Source: Thermoplasmata archaeon
GTDB lineage: Archaea; Thermoplasmatota; DAOVMN01
Reading direction: 5' to 3'
DNA length: 22,791 nucleotides
NCBI GenBank assembly: GCA_030630685.1
Contig: DAOVMN010000003.1
Span: forward strand, 1 to 22,791
Made by a program: the position numbers and the translations under genes. The notes below the pieces were generated by a model. That model had not been told where the DNA came from. It saw nothing but the letters and a program-made list of their open reading frames with translations, and made no database searches. Shown piece by piece: positions 13,973 to 21,318 of this stretch; positions within the stretch are counted from its first letter, which is position 1; every line of letters begins with the position of its first letter.

Positions 13973-16900
13973 ATGAAACGGATATCCACCGATGATCTCA
14001 AAGATGCCCGGCATTCCAAGCTCCATGGTATTGGTTTATTCAACCGGGGGGCACTAAGGGGACTTCACCTTAAGAAAAAAGCAGGCGCTATCATATTCTT
14101 CATAATCTTCGTACTCATTTCCCAGATGCTTTCCAGTGCGGTGATGGTCGGCGCGGAGGATGACATCCCGGATTCCGATTACGGGGTACAGGAAGGACTC
14201 CATAGACTCATTTCTGAGAAGGAATCCAATGCAAAGACTATTGATGAGTCCTTGGAAAACGGGATGAGTTCGTATCTTTTCAATGCGACCAACCAATCCA
14301 TCCCGGAATCCGAGGTCTATGCCGATCACCAGCTCCCCGCTGTTTCAGAGGAGCTTATCGATCCTGTACCTGAGAACGTCAGGATCGAGACCCTTGAACC
14401 GATCAGGCCCCTTTACCCGCGAATCTTCGACCTGGCAGAGCATTCCATGGTAAACGAGACGGATACCCTGCTCGAAACCCTGCTCGAGGGGCAGGACAAT
14501 TACTGGATCCATACGGACTATTTCCCTCCTGAGGGTGGGCGGATATCCAAATGGACGAACGCCTCGCTGCTTCCCTCCTTTATGGACCCGGATCAGGGAT
14601 TCAAGCTGAGCGGGTGGAACGGGGTGGACGTGGACGACAACCTGAGCACCGGGGATAATGACAGGGCACAGTACCTGCTTGAAAGCGATGGCGGCTTCGA
14701 CATCTATGTGCGCATGAGTGTTACTGTTCCTGATCTCGAGGATATATTCAAGGACGTCGAAGATATCTGGGACCTCCCCGATGCAGCAGCCAGGCTCCTG
14801 GAATTCCTCAATGGGACAGACCTGGAATTCGAGGCAGGCCTGAAGATCGAGATCGTGAAGGACAGTTACTGGGCAGGCATAGATCTGCCCGTCGATGTGG
14901 GGATAGTTAAGGGCATAGGTTACGAGGATGTGGAGTTCAGGGGGATCGAATACATCTGGATAGGGGATTTCAATTTCTCGGATGTTCCCCAGGCCTTCGA
15001 GTTCCAGATACTTCTTGGCGTCATCTCCATTTTTATAGGAGAAAATTTGAACCTAGTTGAGCTTCTTGATACTTTGGGGAATCTTATATGGGATGTTATT
15101 ACAGGAAACGAAAATGCAACCTATGATTTTGCATCCTTTGCCCCTCCTTACACGGTGAATGTAAAGATGGACAGGGATGGTAATGATCCGGAGGCGTTTG
15201 ATAACGACAGCATCACATCCCTGAATCTCCTTTTTGGCTATGACAAGTTAATCAGGGAGGGGAACAGGCACAGGATTCTGGACCGCACCTGGGTATCCAC
15301 CCTGATTACGCCGGATGAAAGCGAGGACTTCATCCCAAAGAATTTCCATGTGAAGCTTTACGGCAAAAAGAGCCCCATCACCGAGCGCACGCAATACGAT
15401 GCATTTGAATGGTATTCAAGGATACCGGTGAATGTTTCCGTCATCTACAGCGAGGGAAAGCTGAATGACACCTATGTGGTGGCGGATATTATCCACATGC
15501 CATACGGAAGGCTGTCCAGTGACATTATGGATGAAATGAGCTACACCTCCCTGAGGGGCACACTAAGAAACCTCACAGAAGAGAAGGGGGAGAACTTCAC
15601 AAGGATCATCTACGATTCCACAGAGGAGATCGAGAAGGTGGAGCTCTGGGGCTTTGAATACGACCACGGCTATGCCCCAGGGCATCAGTACAACGGCACC
15701 CACATCCAGATAAGGGATATCCCGACAGACATACTGCTCGAAGGAAGCTTCATTCTAAAAGAGGCCGAGGATCCGTTCACGGTCTTCGATAATGTCTCTA
15801 TCTCCTTTATCAACGGCATCGTGGATAATGCCATGCTCGCCCTTGCCTCCACCATCTACGCGGTTGGTATAGAGTTACGGAGCATCCCGGATTCCCTTGC
15901 GGATGTGGCATCCGAGGGCGGGACCATCCTCCTGGAGATGACGGATAAGAACGGAGACCTGGATCATCTGGGGATGGCTGAGGTTGCTATTGCCTACGGG
16001 TATGTGCATCCAGATCCCTCGAAACATGGGAGATATGCTGTTTCCAACATCTCGAACCACGACTACCTCACCTCCTACATAGACAAGGGGACAAGCGGTG
16101 TTCCGGATAAGGTGGCAATCGGTCTGCGGGTCTCCGGCATTGGAAAGGCCTACTATGAGGGAATCCAGGACGAGGAAGGAAACCTTTCGGACATCCACAT
16201 AGAGCTGGATACCGACACCACCTTTTATCGCGATGAGGCCACCGGGAGGCTAATACAATATGCCTATGACAACCCAAGGTTCGAGGTGTTCTACCTCACT
16301 GGATATGGGGATAATTTTATAGGAGAGGATTTTGCCCGCATTGCACTGTCAAACCTTCCGAGGCACATCGAGATCGATCTCAGGGAGAACATTACCATCT
16401 ACGATGCCTCGGGATCGAGTGGTCATACGACCATCAAATATCTGAGCTACCAGAGCCTGATCGACGGGCAGTACATGGAGTTCAATATCACACATATCCC
16501 CTCCTACCTTCGATTCATGAATAACGATACCATCCTTTCTTTGAGCACGATTCACTCCCTTGAAGGGGCTTCCGAGAGTGAGAGACTGAAGCCTTACCAC
16601 TATGACCGCGCTGACGAGTTCATAAACCTTGAATTGCTTTTGACCAATGAATCGAGGAACGGAAAATTCATCAAGCGCACCATGCCCTCCAACTTCGTTA
16701 TCGTTTACAAGGACGCAGATCTCGTCACACTAAATGGTTCCAAGGGGGCCGCCGCTGTCTCGGGCAGGTTCAAGGGAATAAAGAGCCTGTATTATGAGTC
16801 GGATAAGCTCAATGAAAGGACTGAGGTGGAGATCAGGATCGAGAATCCCGATAAGGAGAACCTTGCTGTGCGGCTGCTTGACGATTCTACATACCACGGG

Positions 16901-19024
16901 GACATCACCTCCGGATTGTGGGGCTCCGCGATCATCGGACCTATACCCGAGTACATCCATCTTGAGTTCAAGAGGGTGGAGCCGAAAACGAACATCACCG
17001 AGCCGGACACCTCCAATCTCTCCGGCTTCTCGGACATCGAGCGGCTCATGGATTCTGTAAAGGATTTCGGGCGCAGCATCGTGGATGTGGTACACCTCAC
17101 CATAGAAGATACCCTGAAAGGCGTTGGGATGATAGAAAGCACGGATTTCTGGATGGACTTCTCCATGCACGACCCCATCCTTGAAAGGAAGACCAATCCG
17201 GATGTCATAGCCAACATTACGCGTGGCAGGATAACAGAGATGTATGCACGCCATCCCGAGTATTCCAGGGCCTACTGGACAAGAGGAATGTGCATGAGGC
17301 AGGACATAATCGACAGGACCCGCGAGGAGGCAATCTTCGATATCAAGGTTTATTTGACCGGTCTGCCCTCCAAAGGAAGCCTATGCTGGAACGCCTCGGG
17401 GGACTATCTATTCCTTTCCGCCTCGCTTCAGGACTTCGCTCCGAAATCGGATTGGATGGTACTGGATGCCAAGGGGATCGGGGACACGGACCTGTTGATC
17501 CATGCCAGCGGCCTTGCCTCTCCCATGGACATGGATTTCTCCTATGAGGCCGACATCAATGCCACAGAGGGGACAATCGACGGGAATCTGCATTCTCATG
17601 TTACCTCCAAGGGTGAGGATGTTGATATGGGGGAGTTCTTTGCTGCAATCTGGAGCAACGCCTCTGAATACACCCGCACCCGCCTGTTCATTCCGCAGGT
17701 CCCCTCCTCAATGGATCTTTCACTTTATCTGAACGACTCCCTGAGCCTGGACTACACCGGAAGCTCGGGAATGGACTTCATCCTCATGGATATGAAGATA
17801 GGGGATATCTCCCAATTAATGGATCAGGCCTACTGGACCCATGGAGTTGTCATCCGGAACGGCACGGATGATGGTGGGGATCATATCATGGACATGAGGA
17901 TGTACCTCGAAGGTGTGCCCGAGGCAGCAAAGCTCGATATCGAGTCTGAGGATGACAACACAAAAATCGATATGGCCCTCGCCAACTGGGATCCGGATAG
18001 AGACTGGGTACTGCTGGACCTGAAGGGCCTGAATAACACGGATATCCTCCTTTACCAGGATCTAAACGGCGGTTCCGCACTCGACCTGGACCTCAGCCTG
18101 GACATCACCGCACCGGAGAGCGGAGAGGAGCTCCTTGTCCATGCGGATTTCACGGTCTCACGGGACCTCGGCGGGCTCTACCTCAAATTCAGGGCCCCGG
18201 GACTCGAAGATCCGGTTATTCTCCAGCTCTACCTTTTAGAGGTGCCGCATAGAATGGAGGCCGATATCAGCATCGAGGATGGGATCTATGCTAATTATTC
18301 CGCTTCCAAGGGAATAGACCATCTATTCGCACGGATCCACAGGAGGGTGGACGGGAAATGGTACTATCTCACACTCATGCTTCACGACATTCCCGATTAT
18401 ATCGAGGCATCCCTTTCCCCGAACAAGGAATTCGACCCCGAGAAATCCATTATCCTGCAGGGCAATCCAGATATCGAGTTCAAATGCTCCGGGGATGGGC
18501 TGGATGTTTATCTGGACATGGACGGCAGGGTGAACAACGCCTATGGTCATACAATGCTTCAGGCGGGAGACCTCACCAACAACACCAAGATCACACTCAC
18601 CGAACCCGATGTCTATTCCATCGATTCCCCGGGAGGCGTGGAATTTGTTTACCTCATCATCTCCGACCTTCCTATCATGGAGAATTTCTATTTAGAAGAA
18701 TTATACATCTATGCCGAGGATGTCAGATCCGTGGATATCCATGTTAGACAGCTCTTTGGCCTTTATCCGATCTTCAAGCTCACCAATACCGATGGTGGAA
18801 GGATACACATAAAGCTCCAACAGCGCATTGGAGGGGAGAATGGTGTACCCTTGGAGGCCGGGATACTTGATGTAAGGTACCGAACCCTTCCCATCCTGGC
18901 TCCGTTGTTCGTGAACCACGTCTCCGTCTCACTGAGCACCAATCACATTATCATCCCGGAACCGATAACAACGGTCCTCGCTACAATCTGGGCCGGGCTC
19001 AGGGGACTGAAGGGGGTGATCTAA
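13973..19024 (+). CDS. Giant exported protein with a recurrent beta-rich module, family unknown
   Basis: A 1683-residue protein I cannot assign to a family. A 36-residue basic N-terminal region precedes one hydrophobic segment (37-59), which ends in VMVGA, so it may be a cleaved signal or a membrane anchor. The rest is extracellular in character, beta-rich, with many N-x-S/T sites and few cysteines. A motif of hydrophobic-Pro-x-x-hydrophobic followed by alternating hydrophobic residues recurs with Pro at 510, 584, 639, 796, 843, 905, 992, 1132, 1244, 1316, 1425, 1474 and 1567. Several copies continue into Asp/Asn, a Tyr-containing strand and S-x-S/K-G. Residues 1100-1285 and 1286-1470 form a clear tandem duplication (AYWT-H/R-G, then the Pro motifs at matching offsets). 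The C-terminus is hydrophobic without a basic tail. The next gene overlaps by one base and encodes a membrane protein that could be its partner. Confidence 0.88.
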   Translation: MKRISTDDLKDARHSKLHGIGLFNRGALRGLHLKKKAGAIIFFIIFVLISQMLSSAVMVGAEDDIPDSDYGVQEGLHRLISEKESNAKTIDESLENGMSSYLFNATNQSIPESEVYADHQLPAVSEELIDPVPENVRIETLEPIRPLYPRIFDLAEHSMVNETDTLLETLLEGQDNYWIHTDYFPPEGGRISKWTNASLLPSFMDPDQGFKLSGWNGVDVDDNLSTGDNDRAQYLLESDGGFDIYVRMSVTVPDLEDIFKDVEDIWDLPDAAARLLEFLNGTDLEFEAGLKIEIVKDSYWAGIDLPVDVGIVKGIGYEDVEFRGIEYIWIGDFNFSDVPQAFEFQILLGVISIFIGENLNLVELLDTLGNLIWDVITGNENATYDFASFAPPYTVNVKMDRDGNDPEAFDNDSITSLNLLFGYDKLIREGNRHRILDRTWVSTLITPDESEDFIPKNFHVKLYGKKSPITERTQYDAFEWYSRIPVNVSVIYSEGKLNDTYVVADIIHMPYGRLSSDIMDEMSYTSLRGTLRNLTEEKGENFTRIIYDSTEEIEKVELWGFEYDHGYAPGHQYNGTHIQIRDIPTDILLEGSFILKEAEDPFTVFDNVSISFINGIVDNAMLALASTIYAVGIELRSIPDSLADVASEGGTILLEMTDKNGDLDHLGMAEVAIAYGYVHPDPSKHGRYAVSNISNHDYLTSYIDKGTSGVPDKVAIGLRVSGIGKAYYEGIQDEEGNLSDIHIELDTDTTFYRDEATGRLIQYAYDNPRFEVFYLTGYGDNFIGEDFARIALSNLPRHIEIDLRENITIYDASGSSGHTTIKYLSYQSLIDGQYMEFNITHIPSYLRFMNNDTILSLSTIHSLEGASESERLKPYHYDRADEFINLELLLTNESRNGKFIKRTMPSNFVIVYKDADLVTLNGSKGAAAVSGRFKGIKSLYYESDKLNERTEVEIRIENPDKENLAVRLLDDSTYHGDITSGLWGSAIIGPIPEYIHLEFKRVEPKTNITEPDTSNLSGFSDIERLMDSVKDFGRSIVDVVHLTIEDTLKGVGMIESTDFWMDFSMHDPILERKTNPDVIANITRGRITEMYARHPEYSRAYWTRGMCMRQDIIDRTREEAIFDIKVYLTGLPSKGSLCWNASGDYLFLSASLQDFAPKSDWMVLDAKGIGDTDLLIHASGLASPMDMDFSYEADINATEGTIDGNLHSHVTSKGEDVDMGEFFAAIWSNASEYTRTRLFIPQVPSSMDLSLYLNDSLSLDYTGSSGMDFILMDMKIGDISQLMDQAYWTHGVVIRNGTDDGGDHIMDMRMYLEGVPEAAKLDIESEDDNTKIDMALANWDPDRDWVLLDLKGLNNTDILLYQDLNGGSALDLDLSLDITAPESGEELLVHADFTVSRDLGGLYLKFRAPGLEDPVILQLYLLEVPHRMEADISIEDGIYANYSASKGIDHLFARIHRRVDGKWYYLTLMLHDIPDYIEASLSPNKEFDPEKSIILQGNPDIEFKCSGDGLDVYLDMDGRVNNAYGHTMLQAGDLTNNTKITLTEPDVYSIDSPGGVEFVYLIISDLPIMENFYLEELYIYAEDVRSVDIHVRQLFGLYPIFKLTNTDGGRIHIKLQQRIGGENGVPLEAGILDVRYRTLPILAPLFVNHVSVSLSTNHIIIPEPITTVLATIWAGLRGLKGVI
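19013..19021 (+). promoter_or_regulatory. Strong Shine-Dalgarno inside the end of the upstream gene
   Basis: GGGGTGATC closely matches the complement of the 16S rRNA 3' end and lies just before the ATG at 19024. That ATG overlaps the upstream stop (TAATG). This supports translational coupling of the two genes. Confidence 0.65.
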
Positions 19025-19485
19025 TGAGGGCACTCACCAATCTGAGCAGCAAGCAGAAGAAAAGGGCAGCATTTCTCATCCTTGTGATAGTGGGAGTATC
19101 ATACCTCCTCTATGCTGTGGCGATCCCGAGGGCGGAGCTTTCCGTTACCACGGTCGTGCACGAGAGCTTCTCCGGTATCTCCCTCGGCATCACGGTCAAG
19201 AATACCGGCACCCTTGACATGCAGGATGTCGGGATGAACATAACGATCACGGATTCCGAGGAGGAAGTGAGGTACGTTGAAGACGTTCGGATCGGGGACC
19301 TTGGAAAGGGAGAGAAGATCATCCATTCCTTCACCTATACCGCCCCTCAGGTGGGGCCCTACAATGTCACCCTGAGATTCACATATACCTGCGATGGCCG
19401 GGATTACAACGAGACCATTAACCACAGAATCGAGGATTACATGAACTTTGTGTGGAAGGATAAGCTAAGGGATTGGCGGTTTTAG
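19024..19485 (+). CDS. Small single-pass membrane protein with an extracellular CARDB/DUF11-like domain
   Basis: A 153-residue protein. A short basic N-terminus (SSKQKKR) is followed by one transmembrane helix (about 15-34). A single beta-sandwich domain (about 38-135) follows, with the pattern of CARDB/DUF11-type adhesion modules: VKNTGTLDMQDVGMNITI, a GKGEKIIHSFTYTAP turn and a closing YNVTLRFTYTCDG strand. It ends in a basic-aromatic tail (WKDKLRDWRF). The positive N-terminus predicts the domain faces outward. The start overlaps the upstream stop and has a strong ribosome binding site, so its amount is probably tied to that of the giant protein. A scaffold or anchor role for that protein is inference. 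Confidence 0.78.
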   Translation: MRALTNLSSKQKKRAAFLILVIVGVSYLLYAVAIPRAELSVTTVVHESFSGISLGITVKNTGTLDMQDVGMNITITDSEEEVRYVEDVRIGDLGKGEKIIHSFTYTAPQVGPYNVTLRFTYTCDGRDYNETINHRIEDYMNFVWKDKLRDWRF

Positions 19486-19486
19486 A

Positions 19487-20173
19487 TTGCTCCAGACTCA
19501 GACGGAATCGGATAGATTCAGGCGTAGAAGAGAGAAGCTTGTCGAGGCCCTGAAAAATAATGGATACATTCGCTCCCAGGAGGTCTACCAGGCGATGCTC
19601 CGGGTGCATAGAGAGGATTTTGTTTCGAGGATAAACAGGGAGTTCGCCTATGCCGACAGGCCGCTGCAGATCAAGGGAGGACAGACCATCTCGGCCCCTC
19701 ACATGGTCGCGGAGATGTGCGAGGTGGCCGATCTTAAACCCGGGCATAAGGTGCTTGAGATAGGAGCAGGGAGCGGATATCATGCCGCGGTGATGGCAGA
19801 GATCGTCGGGCCCGGCATAGTCTACACAACCGAGGTCCTCCCCTCACTTGTAAAGGAGGCAGACGATAACCTGAGGAATGCGGGGATCGAGAATGTGGTG
19901 GTAAAGGAGCATGACGGCTCTTCTGGACTGAAGGAGTATGCACCCTTTGACAGGATTATCGTAACCTGTGCCTCACCTGGTGTGCCCAATCCTTTAGTCA
20001 AGCAGCTTGCTCCGGATGGTCTCCTTGTCATTCCCGTTGGGAATCTGTACCTTCAGACCTTAACCCTTGTGAGAAAAAACAAGAAGGGAAAGCTAGAAAT
20101 GCAGAAGCGGATGGGGTGTGTTTTCGTCCCGATGAAAGGGAAATACGGGTTTGCTAATAAACGGTACTTATAA
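19487..20173 (+). CDS. pcm: Protein-L-isoaspartate O-methyltransferase
   Basis: A 228-residue S-adenosylmethionine-dependent enzyme that methylates L-isoaspartyl residues in damaged proteins, starting their repair. The family motifs are all present: AMLRVHREDFV, the substrate-site loop QTISAPHMVAEM, the SAM-binding motif VLEIGAGSGYHAAV, the acidic DGSSGL strand, FDRIIVTCASPGVP and QLAPDGLLVIPVG. Length is normal. The start is a TTG at 19487, one base after the upstream stop. No ATG or GTG occurs before the conserved region, and the TTG gives the usual short N-terminal extension before RREKLVEAL. It appears to be the last gene of the operon with the giant exported protein, although the enzyme is cytosolic. 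That mix may be simple read-through. Confidence 0.93.
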   Translation: MLQTQTESDRFRRRREKLVEALKNNGYIRSQEVYQAMLRVHREDFVSRINREFAYADRPLQIKGGQTISAPHMVAEMCEVADLKPGHKVLEIGAGSGYHAAVMAEIVGPGIVYTTEVLPSLVKEADDNLRNAGIENVVVKEHDGSSGLKEYAPFDRIIVTCASPGVPNPLVKQLAPDGLLVIPVGNLYLQTLTLVRKNKKGKLEMQKRMGCVFVPMKGKYGFANKRYL

Positions 20174-20176
20174 ATA
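20168..20176 (+). promoter_or_regulatory. TATA box overlapping the pcm stop codon
   Basis: TTATAAATA contains the TAA stop of pcm (20171-20173) and is centred about 29 nt before the ATG at 20202. Transcription should start at or next to that ATG, giving a leaderless message. Confidence 0.6.
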
Positions 20177-20201
20177 CTATGTGGTAAACAGTTGGATCAT
20201 C

Positions 20202-21146
20202 ATGAAAAGAACCGAGTTTCTTAAAACTACAATAGGCATCCTTGAGAAGGCGGGTTTTTACACTGCCCGCATCCGCGAGTTCCCAAGGGTGAGCTTCAAC
20301 CTGATTGCCCGAAGGGACGACCTGCTTATCATCGTAAGGGTAATCGTCAATATAGACTCGCTTTCCAAGGAGATATGCCAGGAGCTCAAGATAATCTCTC
20401 GCTACCTGAAGGCCTCGGTTTTCGTTGTGGGGGAGAAAAGCACCACCTCCCCCCTAAGGTCCGGAGTGGTTTACACAAGATACGATGTTCCAATAATAAA
20501 TCTTGATACTCTCGAGGAGCTCTTTCTTTATGGGGTCCAGCCCTTATCCCATTCCGCACATGGAGGGTTCTATGTTTCTTTCGATAGGGAGCTACTTCAA
20601 AAGGTGAGGATGGAAAGACAGATCCCCCTGAGCACGCTTGCGGAGAAGGCCGGAGTGAGTAAAAGGGCAATACAGATGTACGAGACCGGCATGGACATAT
20701 CCATTGATGCCGCCCTCCGTTTGGAGGAGTTTCTCGACCTGCCGCTCATCAAGGGCACAGAGATATTCTCCCGGAGATTCGAGGGTTTGTGCCATCATTC
20801 CCCTGATTTTTCACGATGTAATCCCTTTGAGAGGGAGGTAATGAAGGCACTGAAGCGGATTGGCACACATGTTGTTCCTATATACAGGTGCCCTTTTAAT
20901 GCACTGACCGGAGAGGATGATTCCGTCATAATCACGGGCATCTCTCTGGTTAACAGGGAATTTACCGAGAGGGTCGGGGTCGTGTCGAAGATATCCAGGA
21001 TTTCCGAGAGGCGTTCGATGTTCATTGTGGATGAGTTAAAGGACAAAATGAATGTGAAAGGATCTCCGTTGGTCGGGAAGAACGAAATAGATGGGCTAAA
21101 GGACCCCGCTGATATTGACAGGCTTATCGAGGACAGGGTGGAATGA
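20202..21146 (+). CDS. COG1395-type archaeal transcriptional regulator (Cro/CI helix-turn-helix)
   Basis: A 314-residue predicted DNA-binding protein of the archaeal family annotated as MJ0164-like HTH regulators. The N-terminal domain (about 1-125) has alternating strands such as DDLLIIVRVIV and ASVFVVG, reminiscent of nuclease-like folds, with no obvious catalytic set. A Cro/CI-type helix-turn-helix follows at about 135-185 (RQIPLSTLAEKAGVSKRAIQMYETG). The C-terminal domain (about 205-300) repeats a beta-rich pattern (SVIITGISLVN). ATG 20202 was preferred over an in-frame TTG at 20151 because the TATA box at 20168-20176 places the transcript start at this ATG. The extra 17 residues would read through the end of pcm. 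Targets are unknown. Confidence 0.87.
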   Translation: MKRTEFLKTTIGILEKAGFYTARIREFPRVSFNLIARRDDLLIIVRVIVNIDSLSKEICQELKIISRYLKASVFVVGEKSTTSPLRSGVVYTRYDVPIINLDTLEELFLYGVQPLSHSAHGGFYVSFDRELLQKVRMERQIPLSTLAEKAGVSKRAIQMYETGMDISIDAALRLEEFLDLPLIKGTEIFSRRFEGLCHHSPDFSRCNPFEREVMKALKRIGTHVVPIYRCPFNALTGEDDSVIITGISLVNREFTERVGVVSKISRISERRSMFIVDELKDKMNVKGSPLVGKNEIDGLKDPADIDRLIEDRVE

Positions 21147-21318
21147 AGGTCCTCCTGAAAGAAGTACGACCGGAAGTGCAGGTGGTACATCCTCGCTGTT
21201 CAGGACATTGAGATATGGTATCTGCAATGAAAATGGCACGACTTGACTGATTTGTGCTATTGTCCTTTTCATCTCCATGGATATCCGAAGGGTCATGAGT
21301 GTTTCTTTGGTATTTCCT
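21147..21318. other. Intergenic gap between convergent genes
   Basis: These 172 nt separate the 3' ends of the regulator and the minus-strand Ig-repeat gene. A 22-codon reading frame starts at 21143 in an ATGA overlap (MKVLLKEVRP...) and stops at 21211, but it has no recognisable homology. No hairpin or strong T-tract terminator is seen for either gene. Confidence 0.4.

Noticed and set aside
13973..19024. Possible relation to bacterial AsmA/TamB-like or other lipid-transfer beta-groove proteins
   Set aside because: Only the general idea of repeating beta strands matches; no family motif could be recognised by eye, so it is not used as an annotation.
21143..21211. 22-codon frame MKVLLKEVRP... 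in an ATGA overlap with the regulator
   Set aside because: The overlap is suggestive, but the frame is short, has no homology I can recognise and is followed by more in-frame stops. It could be a frameshifted remnant.
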